The notes under the pieces were generated by a model that saw only the letters and a list, made by a program, of their open reading frames with translations, ran no database searches and had not been told where the DNA came from. A program made the position numbers and the translations under genes. Below, one piece after another: positions 26,778-35,167 of a stretch of DNA of 64,000 nt. This DNA comes from Maridesulfovibrio zosterae DSM 11974 (GTDB taxonomy: Bacteria > Desulfobacterota > Desulfovibrionia > Desulfovibrionales > Desulfovibrionaceae), in NCBI RefSeq assembly GCF_000425265.1, contig NZ_AUDC01000019.1, positions 1 to 64,000 of the forward strand. The letters run 5' to 3'. Every line of letters starts with the position of its first letter. The stretch's first letter is position 1.

Positions 26778-29045
26778 TTAAGAGGGCAGATCTGTTTCAA
26801 TGATGGTATGTTCAATTTTCTCTAAAAGTTGTGCCTTACTGACTGGTTTAGTCATATATCCAGAACATCCAGCTTTCTTTACAGCTTTTTCAGTACCTTT
26901 TATTGCATGTGCTGTCAGAGCTATGATAGTCGTTCTATCCAATCCATTTTCTATTTCCCAGCTACGTATTTCTCTCGTAGTTTCGTAACCGTCCATGACA
27001 GGCATTTCAATATCCATAAATACAATATCAGGCTTCAGTTCATAAAATATTTTTAATCCTTCTTCACCATTTATAGCGGAGTATACAGTATGATTAGAAT
27101 CCTGCAAATAGTGCTCGAAAAGAATTAGATTACTTTTATTGTCTTCAATTATGAGTACTTTTTTTGAATGACAACTTTGATTTTCAGCATACAGTTGATT
27201 GCCGTCAGTCAGAATGAAATTATCTTTTTTAACTGTAGCGGTGAAAGTAAAAATGCTTCCTTCGCCCAAGCTGCTTTTCACTAGTATGTCGCCGCCCATC
27301 ATTTTACTAAGATTTTTGCTTATGGATAGTCCTAGTCCAGTTCCTTCATGTATACGGGTTACTGACTTGTCAGCCTGAGTAAAACTTTCAAATATTGCAT
27401 TCTGCTGGCTTTCAGCAATCCCCGGTCCTGTATCTTCGACGGTAAAAATAAGTTCAATATGATTTTCTTGATGATTTTGAGCTGATTTTGCTTTTACGTA
27501 CACGCCGCCGTCTGAGGTAAATTTAACAGCATTTCCTATTAGATTAAGTAATACCTGCTTCAACCGTAGTGGATCGCCAATAGCTCTGTCCGGAAAGTTC
27601 TGGTTAATGTCCAGTTCCAGTTTAATTCTTTTGTTTTTAGCTGCTATGCTGAAAACATTGAAAGCCTGTCTTAGCACCTCTTTCGGGGCAAAGCTGATAT
27701 TTTCAAGTTCCACAAGACCTGCCTCAACTTTGGACATGTCCAGAATATCATTAAGGAGATTAAGCAGACCTTCGCCGGCATTGGCCAGTAATTTTATATA
27801 GCTGGCCTGATTTTTGTTTGGAGAAGAGTTTTTAAGCAGGTCTGTGGCTCCGAGAATTACATTCATCGGGGTACGAATTTCATGACTCATAACTGCTAGA
27901 AACTGGCTCTTTGAATTGTTGGCTGCAATTGCGTCCTTTTTGGATTTTTCGATTTTACGGGCAACAGTCCATCCAACTGCTCCAGTTAGAAATACTGCAA
28001 TCAGGGCAATGAAAATACTTATGTCACGCGATTCTTTTATGTTTCCTAGATAGTCATCTTCAGGGATATATATACCGATAATCCATGGCCACTTATGGTC
28101 ATTAAATGGCGTAAACATAGTACTGTATCGTTTGTCGTTATGAACAAAAGTTGTGAAAACCGGGGTTGTAGGCAGTTCTTCGGGAGGCAGCCTAAGACTC
28201 TCAAATGCAAGTCGGCTGATTGAATCATTTAATTCACTAATTTTACTTAACCTGATTTTATTACTGTTTTGAACAGTCTTTTTTAATTCATCAAGATCTG
28301 GAAACGCGACAACATCTCCACTGCTGTTGACTATAAATGCTTTACCATTTTGACCTATGGTCAGTTTGCTTAAAAAGATGGAGAGCTCTTCAAGGCTTAT
28401 ATCGACCCCAACTACTCCTTGAATAACTCCGTGTTTATCATATACAGGGCTGGCAGTTGTTATTCCCGGTTTTTTGCCGGTAAAAAAAAGATATGGGGCA
28501 GTCCAGATGACGGTGTTTTTTTCAATAGCATCTATAAACCAAGGCCGAGCACGTGGATCATAGCTGTCTTTCGCATCCACTTTGGATTCGATAATTTTCT
28601 GATCCGGAGTAAGCCATGAAAGTGTACATTCTCTTTTGCCGTCAGCAAATTGTATTTGTTTAGTATAAAAACCGTTTTCAACTTTGGCATTTGACTTTGA
28701 TGCCATGTAAAATTCGCCTTTGATATTTCCATAGTAAATACTTGTAAATTGACCATATAAAGTTATTTGCTGGTAAAAATAATTGATCATGGATTGTGGG
28801 TCTTCACTGCTCACTATATTGCTGTCGGCAAGGAACCGGGTTAACTCAGCAGCTTTCTCAGCAGGCCGTAGATAATTTTCTGATTTATCGAGTGTATATG
28901 AGGAAATATTAACCATGATCTCGTGGGCCAGTCCGGTTAGAGCATTTCGTGATGTTATCGAGATCGGAATTATAATGATGGTCATGAATATAAAGGTAAG
29001 TGTTATGAAGCAGATGGTAAGCCACCATTTCTTTAAAAAATTCAT
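26778..29045 (-). CDS. hybrid sensor histidine kinase with extracytoplasmic Cache domain
   Basis: 755 residues. Membrane segments lie at about 8-30 and 345-365, with a dCache-type sensor between them (AFIVNSSGDVVAF, IQGVVGVDISLEELS). The kinase core follows: phospho-acceptor His in SHEIRTPMNVILGA, the N box IGNAVKFTSDG, DTGPGIAES and GTGLGLSISKNL. A C-terminal receiver domain has VLIIEDNKSN and the phospho-acceptor Asp in DIVFMDIEMPVMDG. The gene is monocistronic, with 245 bp upstream of the superoxide reductase start and 160 bp to the next terminator. No partner regulator is adjacent. Confidence 0.92.
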   Translation of the reverse strand: MNFLKKWWLTICFITLTFIFMTIIIIPISITSRNALTGLAHEIMVNISSYTLDKSENYLRPAEKAAELTRFLADSNIVSSEDPQSMINYFYQQITLYGQFTSIYYGNIKGEFYMASKSNAKVENGFYTKQIQFADGKRECTLSWLTPDQKIIESKVDAKDSYDPRARPWFIDAIEKNTVIWTAPYLFFTGKKPGITTASPVYDKHGVIQGVVGVDISLEELSIFLSKLTIGQNGKAFIVNSSGDVVAFPDLDELKKTVQNSNKIRLSKISELNDSISRLAFESLRLPPEELPTTPVFTTFVHNDKRYSTMFTPFNDHKWPWIIGIYIPEDDYLGNIKESRDISIFIALIAVFLTGAVGWTVARKIEKSKKDAIAANNSKSQFLAVMSHEIRTPMNVILGATDLLKNSSPNKNQASYIKLLANAGEGLLNLLNDILDMSKVEAGLVELENISFAPKEVLRQAFNVFSIAAKNKRIKLELDINQNFPDRAIGDPLRLKQVLLNLIGNAVKFTSDGGVYVKAKSAQNHQENHIELIFTVEDTGPGIAESQQNAIFESFTQADKSVTRIHEGTGLGLSISKNLSKMMGGDILVKSSLGEGSIFTFTATVKKDNFILTDGNQLYAENQSCHSKKVLIIEDNKSNLILFEHYLQDSNHTVYSAINGEEGLKIFYELKPDIVFMDIEMPVMDGYETTREIRSWEIENGLDRTTIIALTAHAIKGTEKAVKKAGCSGYMTKPVSKAQLLEKIEHTIIETDLPS

Positions 29046-29204
29046 ACCTTCATGATCCTTTATGGTTAATATTAATCAATTATGTAAAAATAATACCTAT
29101 TTTAAAAACAGATATGTACCAATGGAAAATCGTAATTTATTCTATTTAACTTAGCAGAAAATATACATGTTCAACAAGATAATATGTTCATGTTGTTGTG
29201 CAAA

Positions 29205-29246
29205 AAAGAAGGCCGGTTTTGATTCTGCAAAATCAAAACCGGCCTT
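29205..29246 (-). terminator. terminator of the YeiH-Usp operon
   Basis: AAGGCCGGTTTTGATT (29209-29224) pairs with AATCAAAACCGGCCTT (29231-29246). On the minus strand it is followed by CTTTTTTG. It closes the operon that begins at 32487. Confidence 0.9.
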
Positions 29247-29268
29247 GAAGTTGAATGGTTGTAAACTT

Positions 29269-29571
29269 TTAAAATCCTGCACTGCTTTCAACTCGCGATT
29301 CTCTATATCCTAGTCTGTCGCTGCGTTTTTTATATGAGTATATGGCAGCCAGTAAGCTATTTACCAGAATGATTATTCCAATTACAGGAGATGACCAATT
29401 TATATCAAGCCACCAGTCTCCGGCTTGATCATAGATTACAGATATGAAAATTCCGGGCCAGTCGCGTGACATGCCCATGTACTGGTATAATAAAACAGGG
29501 GTGGCACCAAGATAGGTAATTGCACCGAAACTTACGAAAAAGTGTCTTAGTATATTTTTTAGCATCTGCAT
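29269..29571 (-). CDS. small membrane protein, last gene of YeiH operon
   Basis: 100 residues from ATG 29571, which overlaps the previous stop by one base (TGATG). Two hydrophobic stretches are separated by an aromatic-rich loop (DWPGIFISVIYDQAGDWWLDINW). The charged C-terminus has several Arg and Ser. I do not recognise a family. Tight coupling to the preceding gene suggests that the two products form a complex. Confidence 0.75.
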   Translation of the reverse strand: MQMLKNILRHFFVSFGAITYLGATPVLLYQYMGMSRDWPGIFISVIYDQAGDWWLDINWSSPVIGIIILVNSLLAAIYSYKKRSDRLGYRESRVESSAGF

Positions 29572-30137
29572 CAAGCTCCGTAGAAGTTCCAACCGATTAG
29601 GAGGGCTGTAATTAATATTACTTCCAGCACAGTAAGTTTAAACATAAAGCTGCATATTCTGCGTTGTGCGGGGTTCATCGTCAGCATTATTTTATCCATA
29701 AAAAAGCGCCAGAATTTGTGCTTAAAGGAATTTGACTCATGCAGCCTGTAATATTCTCGCAGACTGGGAAGCCAATATTTAATTGTCTCTTCAGCATCGG
29801 TCTGAGTAAATTCTACATCTTTGATTTGTGAAAAATCATAGCTCAGGGCGGTATTATTACCGCCGTCTTTCATACGGGCAGAAATGCGTAACCCAGTTTC
29901 TGGAAAAAAAGCATTGAAAGTGTTGCCAGTAAATGCAAGTTCCGGGTGAGATATAAATTTTTTATTAACAAGCAGATCTTCAACCGGAGTGCCGGAATCC
30001 GTATTTTTATCAATATGCCAATGCGGATTTAAACGCATTAATGTTTTTGCTTTTATGGATTTCCAGAATTGAGGGTTCCAATTAAGATTGGTGTCCATCC
30101 ATATTGGAGATGTAATCTCTTTTGCTGCTGTGTTCAT
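29571..30137 (-). CDS. unknown protein with C-terminal membrane anchor
   Basis: 188 residues from ATG 30137, which overlaps the stop of the universal stress gene (ATGA). Most of the chain is soluble and rich in Trp, Asn and His (WNPQFWKSIKAKTLMRLNPHW). One hydrophobic segment near the end (LTVLEVILITALLIGWNFY) would anchor it. No domain is recognised. The position in a sigma-54-driven operon with a transporter and a stress protein is the only hint to function. Confidence 0.75.
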   Translation of the reverse strand: MNTAAKEITSPIWMDTNLNWNPQFWKSIKAKTLMRLNPHWHIDKNTDSGTPVEDLLVNKKFISHPELAFTGNTFNAFFPETGLRISARMKDGGNNTALSYDFSQIKDVEFTQTDAEETIKYWLPSLREYYRLHESNSFKHKFWRFFMDKIMLTMNPAQRRICSFMFKLTVLEVILITALLIGWNFYGA

Positions 30138-30577
30138 GGGGCCACCACCATGGGACATGGCATATAAGGGTGCAGTTTTTTGTTTTCAAAACGGTCTCGA
30201 AAGCCCGGAGCCTGCTGTTTTTGCCAAGCTCCCATTATGACCATATCTGCTTTCAGTTCTGATGCCGTTTTGGCAAGCGACTCTTCAAGCTTGCCACCAC
30301 GACTGATGAAATTTACTTCCAATCCGTCGAGCTCCTTTTTTAACCTTTCCCACACTGTTCCGATTTCTTTGGCAATCTCCCCTGCAACGTAGGAACCGAA
30401 TTTATTTCTGGTGTCGGAGGTGTTGAGCCAGTCATCACAGGTCATATCGCCCCATGCCTCATTGATAATTGAAAGAACTGTTATTCTTGCTCCGAATGTT
30501 TCCGCCCATTGAGCAGCCAGTTTTTCAGCTTTTTGGGCACCCGGAGTTCCGTGGGTGGCGAGAAGTATGTGTTTCAT
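30134..30577 (-). CDS. universal stress protein (UspA family)
   Basis: 147 residues. ILLATHGTPGAQKAEKLAAQWAE at the start and ADMVIMGAWQKQQAPGFRDRF in the second half are the Usp fold with its nucleotide-binding glycine region; CPMVVAP ends the last strand. Usp proteins bind ATP or other ligands and respond to stress or energy state. It is the third gene of the operon, after a strong intercistronic hairpin, and is coupled to the next gene by a 4-base overlap. Confidence 0.88.
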   Translation of the reverse strand: MKHILLATHGTPGAQKAEKLAAQWAETFGARITVLSIINEAWGDMTCDDWLNTSDTRNKFGSYVAGEIAKEIGTVWERLKKELDGLEVNFISRGGKLEESLAKTASELKADMVIMGAWQKQQAPGFRDRFENKKLHPYMPCPMVVAP

Positions 30578-30600
30578 GACGGTTTCTCTGTGTTTATTTC

Positions 30601-30639
30601 ATTTGGCGCAAGGAGCTTGAGAGCATCCTTACGCCAAAT
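30601..30639 (-). terminator. intercistronic hairpin before the usp gene
   Basis: ATTTGGCG (30601-30608) pairs perfectly with CGCCAAAT (30632-30639), extended by AAGGA/TCCTT inside. It sits between the small membrane gene and usp. There is no long T-run, so it may be an mRNA processing or stability element rather than a full terminator. Confidence 0.6.
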
Positions 30640-30658
30640 GAAAGGGGAGTGGGTTATA

Positions 30659-30835
30659 TTAAGCCAGCCATTTGGTAAAAAGCAGGACAAAGAATGTCAC
30701 TACGATAACCAGAGCAAGAGCTGTAAGGTCTTCATTTTTTTCTGATGCGAATACAGACAGTGCGCGTTCTTCGTTGTCTGCCTGATCATCCTCAAGATGC
30801 ATGTCGCATTGTACTTTATCTGGACTTTCAATCAT
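30659..30835 (-). CDS. 58-residue single-span membrane protein
   Basis: Small gene with ATG at 30835, ribosome site GGAGA seven bases upstream and stop TAA at 30659. The N-terminal 38 residues are acidic (LEDDQADNEERAL), followed by one membrane span (ALALVIVVTFFVLLFTKW) and a two-residue tail. It lies 11 bp after the transporter gene, so it is cotranscribed and may be a small subunit of the transporter. No family is recognised. Confidence 0.75.
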   Translation of the reverse strand: MIESPDKVQCDMHLEDDQADNEERALSVFASEKNEDLTALALVIVVTFFVLLFTKWLA

Positions 30836-30846
30836 TTAATTTCTCC

Positions 30847-32487
30847 TTACTTGAGCACAACGTCCTTAACGAAGTACATAACTACGATGAAAGACAGGGT
30901 TGCCTTGGTCAAACCGGATATACCACCCATGATAAGGGGCCATCCGCCTGCCTGCGCCAGTGATTTGCGGGTAATCTGCATTCCAAGACCGATAAGTCCG
31001 TAAGCAAAGAACCAGATCATGGCATCAGTAAGTGCAACAATAGTTTTTGACTTTTTGTGAACCTGCTTAATTGCATGAGTAAGCGCAGATTTTACATCTG
31101 TAGACATAATGACTTCGCCGCCTTTATACCTTGCAATGATGGATTCTAAACCGGCCATACGGTAGCGTGCAGTTGTATCAAAAACTTTTTTGTCGTTACG
31201 CTCATTATAGTTACCTGCAAGCTGATGCTGCTTCAGCAGATCTGTGTATGCATCAGTTTCCTGAGGATTAAGTCCGGCTATGCCTGCTTTCCATGCGTCG
31301 GAAAGAACAGCCCGCTCTTCAGGAGTGATTTCGGTACGCTGATTGTAACTGAAGTCCAGATACTTACCTTTGTAATGGTCCGCAGGTGAGAACATACCAA
31401 AAGAAGAACATAAGAACAGAAGCAGAAAACCGAGAATGAAGATTGGGAATTTGTCAACAACAACTTCTTTGAAGGAAAGCTTCTGTCCTGCAGATTTACC
31501 AAACCATGTTGCTAATACCAGTACTACTATTGGCAGGAACAGGACTCGGGTGATGTTGAAGATTTCACCAACTTTAAGAGTCTTGATGTCAACTGAGTCA
31601 AAAGCAAGACAAGCTGCAGCAACCTGAGCAGAGTTCAGGATACCGGTTCCAGCCCATGCTCCGAACTGAGTTGGATTCATTCCTGCCATTTTACCAATGG
31701 TTGGGAATGCAAACATGCATAAAATACCGAAACCAAGAATGGTTCCGATGGTGTATGCCATTTCTGAACATTTGGCTTTAACAACCGGAGCACAAGCTAC
31801 TGTTGCGGAAACACCGCAAACACCCATGCCTGCAGAAAGAACACCGGTCATGGTCTTGGGCTGGTTGAAAAGCTTACCGAGGAAAAGCACAAAGAAAACT
31901 GTGCCCAGGACGAAAAATCCGATAAGCCATACAGATACCATACCTAGTTTGGCTAGTTCTGCGAAAGAGTATCGTGCACCAAGCAGGATAACACCCATTT
32001 TCAGTACGAAGCGGGCAGTTTTAACACCTGCTGCAGCGAATTTGGGGATACCCCAGCTGTTGGTGATGATAATACCCACAAGAATACCTAGAACAACATA
32101 GTTCAGATTGAGTACTTTGTGTATCTTAAAACCCAGTACAGGTACCAAAGATTTACTCATCATAATGACAAGTGGTTCCGCAAACCAGCGGATACCCATT
32201 GCCAAAGCAACGATAAACAAAACTCCGGGGATTGTTTCCAGAACAAATGTATCTAAGTTTGTGAGTTTGCTGTTCCAGCGTGCTTTGCGAAGAACTGCGG
32301 TGGCAAGACCTAACCCGCCGCCGATGAAACTCATGGTTTCCATAAGGTCAGCTGCCTTGTGAACCTTGAGTGATGCCAATAAATCTGTAATTGTCCCTGA
32401 AGCAACTAGCATCCCGTATATTACCATCATTGCACTGATGATCCATACAGGTGTATTGCTTGGACGTCCGTAACCGGCTTGAGCCAT
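30847..32487 (-). CDS. YeiH-family putative sulfate/anion exporter
   Basis: 546 residues with 10 or more membrane segments. The family core includes VLGILVGIIITNSWGIP, GVILLGARYSFAEL and SAGMGVCGVSATVACAPVVKAK, as in the YeiH/PSE group. A soluble insert of about 100 residues (about 385-490) separates the last spans. An extra hydrophobic N-terminal part precedes the core, making it longer than typical YeiH (about 350). The substrate is unproven; the family is labelled sulfate exporter by association. It is the first gene of its operon and has a sigma-54 promoter 50 bp upstream. Confidence 0.85.
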   Translation of the reverse strand: MAQAGYGRPSNTPVWIISAMMVIYGMLVASGTITDLLASLKVHKAADLMETMSFIGGGLGLATAVLRKARWNSKLTNLDTFVLETIPGVLFIVALAMGIRWFAEPLVIMMSKSLVPVLGFKIHKVLNLNYVVLGILVGIIITNSWGIPKFAAAGVKTARFVLKMGVILLGARYSFAELAKLGMVSVWLIGFFVLGTVFFVLFLGKLFNQPKTMTGVLSAGMGVCGVSATVACAPVVKAKCSEMAYTIGTILGFGILCMFAFPTIGKMAGMNPTQFGAWAGTGILNSAQVAAACLAFDSVDIKTLKVGEIFNITRVLFLPIVVLVLATWFGKSAGQKLSFKEVVVDKFPIFILGFLLLFLCSSFGMFSPADHYKGKYLDFSYNQRTEITPEERAVLSDAWKAGIAGLNPQETDAYTDLLKQHQLAGNYNERNDKKVFDTTARYRMAGLESIIARYKGGEVIMSTDVKSALTHAIKQVHKKSKTIVALTDAMIWFFAYGLIGLGMQITRKSLAQAGGWPLIMGGISGLTKATLSFIVVMYFVKDVVLK

Positions 32488-32535
32488 TCCAATATCCTCC
32501 TCTCAAAATTTTTAAAAATGACTGATCCTGTAAAG

Positions 32536-32551
32536 GCAATGAGTGTGCCAA
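32536..32551 (-). promoter_or_regulatory. sigma-54 (RpoN) promoter of the YeiH operon
   Basis: On the minus strand the sequence reads TTGGCACACTCATTGC. It has the -24 TGGCAC and -12 TTGC blocks with exactly ten bases between GG and GC, a full match to the sigma-54 consensus. The start codon of the transporter lies about 50 bp downstream. The adjacent divergent operon encodes an NtrC-type activator, as sigma-54 requires. Confidence 0.88.
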
Positions 32552-32590
32552 ATTTAAAAAACAATAATATATTGAAATTATTCGATATTA

Positions 32591-32650
32591 TGTTTCTGAA
32601 ACAAAAGAGTGGTGTAAACTTCAGTTTGCACATGGTATACTCAGGTATAC
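32591..32650. promoter_or_regulatory. candidate upstream activator sites
   Basis: Three dyads lie 40-115 bp upstream of the sigma-54 promoter, the usual distance for NtrC-type activators. They are TGTTTC-T-GAAACA (32591-32603), TGTAAAC-TTCA-GTTTGCA (about 32613-32630) and GTATAC-TCAG-GTATAC (32635-32650). Which one binds the neighbouring regulator cannot be told from one sequence. Confidence 0.45.
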
Positions 32651-32752
32651 ATTTGTACTGAGATATTCGTTAGATTTGTCACTATCTGATTAAATAGTGT
32701 AGGTTGTTCTTTTTTAAATTATTAGCTTGAAAAAGTAGTTTCAGGAGGCTCA

Positions 32753-35167
32753 GTGCCTTATTTAAGACCTAAAAAAATACAGATAAAGTTTCTGCTGGGG
32801 GTTGGGGGAATTGTCCTGACTATAGGCTTCTTCTTTGCTTTCGGAATGTATTTTCATTTGAATTCGTTGCTTGATTCTCAAGTAAGAGGCAAGGCTGACC
32901 TTATTTTTAATCAAGTTGGGGCGGTCCAGTCGTATGTTCGTGAAGTTTTGCGACCAAAAGTCAGATCAGAGATACCGGCTGATGAATTTATTATTGAAGC
33001 CATGTCATCATCGTATATTTCCCGTGCAGTTATGGAACGGGCGAATCCTGAGAATAGTGAATCTCTTTATCGAAGAGTGGCTGAGAATGCCCGTAATCCT
33101 CTTTTTGAGATTAATGAGGATGAAGAAGATATGCTCAGCTATTTTCGAAAGCATCTGGATCAAGATTCATGGTCAGGATATCGTAAGATAGGCAGTGTTG
33201 AATATTTTGTTAAAGCGCGGCCTGTTTTCTTTAAAAAATCATGTCTGACTTGTCATGGTGTTCCTGAAGATTCACCTGCTGTTTTACTTGGTCGCTATGG
33301 TGATAAGCGTGGTTTCGGGCATATAGAAGGTTCTATCGGGGGACTTATGATTGTTGGTGTGCCCGTAGAAAAAGCTGTTGCCGAGATTAATAAAACTACA
33401 TTTCGGTACGCTCTTTTCTATGGTTGCGGGATACTTATTCTGTTTTTCTTAATACAGTTTTTCTTTAATCGCCTGATCATGGATAATATCAGAAATTTAA
33501 GTAAAAAATTTCATAAGCTGCTACGTGATGAATCAAAATCTGAGGTTCTAGATAAAATAGAACATGGTGACGAGATCGATGAAGTCATTCAAGGGATTGA
33601 AGAGCTTGGAGAGCATTTGCATGAAGCTCAGGAACAGCTTCGTGAACATTCAGAAAATATGGAAAATATGGTTGCAGTTCGTACTGATGAGTTGAAAAAA
33701 GAAGTTTATGAACGAAGGGCGGATGTAGATCTTTTTGTCTGTTTATTGGACGGCTTTAACAAATGCTTCACCCGTCGTGAAATGTGGGAGTTTGCTTTAC
33801 CATTACTGGCTGAGAGATTTAATGCTGAGAGTGCTGTATTCATCTGTATGGTGGCATCTCAAAATTATTTTGCATGGCCAGAGGTTGCACCAAAGCCCGA
33901 ACTTCCAGCGAACTGGAAAGAAATTCTTACTGAGGTAAAGCCTGTATTTGAGAATAACAGAGCATTTATACCTGTTTCAGCATCAGATAATCTTACCGAA
34001 GGTATTTTTTGTTTGACCTGGGATGAAACTGTTGAAGTCACTCAGCAGGATCAGGATGTCTTGCGGGCTATAGGGCAGCAAATGGGTATTGCTATGGAAA
34101 ATATCAATGCTCTGAAAAATCTTCTGCATCAAAAGGATGTTTTGCAGGCCATTGTAGAAGGTATGGGGGATCCTGTTCTTTTTGTGGATGGGAATTGTAA
34201 TATTATTCTTGCTAATGATGCAGCTAGAAGACTTGCAGGGTCTTTTTCCGGAGTGAATTCTGATGTTGAGTGCGCAGGGCTTTTCCTTGACGGGGCAGTT
34301 CTTGAAAAATGTTCCAGTAAATCCGGTTTACGGTGCCATGATAATCTGCCTTGTAAGGTTATCTCGGATGATGGGCGTTCATTTTCTGTGAGTGTATTTC
34401 CAATTGATGAGTCAGAAAAAAAGCAAGGCCGCAGGGTCATCTGTATCAGGGATATTACTCAGGAAAAACAGATCCTGATCAGGATGCAGCAAAGTGAAAA
34501 ACTAGCAACTGTCGGTAAACTGGCTTCAGGATTAGCTCATGAAATGAATAATCCACTTGGTGTTATCAAATGTTATGCCGAGTTGTTGAAAGATTATGGT
34601 GCAGGGCCGGAAATTAATGCTGATGTTGATATTATCCTGAAGCACGCTTCGCAGGCCCAGAATGTATTGCAGGATTTACTTAATTTTGCGCGTCCAAAGC
34701 AGGTAGAATTTGCCAGTTTTGATATTGCAGGGGCAATTGCCAATGCCCTCGGAGTTTTTAGAATTCAGGCGGAAAAAAAAGGAGTGCAGGTGCTGTCTGT
34801 AATTGAAGAGTCAGTTCCGCTCATAACAACAAATGCACAGGCTATAGAACAGATATTGTCGAACCTGCTTAACAACGGGCTTGATGCTGTAGATGAAGGG
34901 AACGGTGTAATACGAGTCAGTCTGTATTTTATTAAAGGTGGTGAAGTTCTGCTTAGAGTTGCGGATAATGGTCCGGGGTTGGAACTGGACACTCTTGGCA
35001 ATATATTTGATCCTTTTTTTACTACTAAGGAAGTTGGCAAGGGAACCGGACTGGGACTTGCTGTTGTGTATACTTTGGTTAAAGACCTTGGCGGCCGTAT
35101 TGAAGCTGGTAATGATAATGGCGCAGTCTTTTCGATTTATCTTCCGGTAGATGGAGAGGGTAAATAA
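32753..35167 (+). CDS. sensor histidine kinase with periplasmic c-haem (Tll0287/DUF3365-like) domain
   Basis: 804 residues starting at GTG with GGAGG nearby. Membrane segments lie at about 12-33 and 222-246. The periplasmic part between them ends in a c-type haem motif CLTCH (residues 164-168) inside a DUF3365-like fold. Next come a HAMP-like coiled coil, a GAF-like region (about 330-460), a PAS-like region (about 465-570) and a kinase core with His in GLAHEMNNPLGVIK, LLNNGLDAVDEG and GKGTGLGLAVVYTL. It likely senses redox state or a haem ligand. It is directly followed by its response regulator. Confidence 0.92.
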   Translation: MPYLRPKKIQIKFLLGVGGIVLTIGFFFAFGMYFHLNSLLDSQVRGKADLIFNQVGAVQSYVREVLRPKVRSEIPADEFIIEAMSSSYISRAVMERANPENSESLYRRVAENARNPLFEINEDEEDMLSYFRKHLDQDSWSGYRKIGSVEYFVKARPVFFKKSCLTCHGVPEDSPAVLLGRYGDKRGFGHIEGSIGGLMIVGVPVEKAVAEINKTTFRYALFYGCGILILFFLIQFFFNRLIMDNIRNLSKKFHKLLRDESKSEVLDKIEHGDEIDEVIQGIEELGEHLHEAQEQLREHSENMENMVAVRTDELKKEVYERRADVDLFVCLLDGFNKCFTRREMWEFALPLLAERFNAESAVFICMVASQNYFAWPEVAPKPELPANWKEILTEVKPVFENNRAFIPVSASDNLTEGIFCLTWDETVEVTQQDQDVLRAIGQQMGIAMENINALKNLLHQKDVLQAIVEGMGDPVLFVDGNCNIILANDAARRLAGSFSGVNSDVECAGLFLDGAVLEKCSSKSGLRCHDNLPCKVISDDGRSFSVSVFPIDESEKKQGRRVICIRDITQEKQILIRMQQSEKLATVGKLASGLAHEMNNPLGVIKCYAELLKDYGAGPEINADVDIILKHASQAQNVLQDLLNFARPKQVEFASFDIAGAIANALGVFRIQAEKKGVQVLSVIEESVPLITTNAQAIEQILSNLLNNGLDAVDEGNGVIRVSLYFIKGGEVLLRVADNGPGLELDTLGNIFDPFFTTKEVGKGTGLGLAVVYTLVKDLGGRIEAGNDNGAVFSIYLPVDGEGK

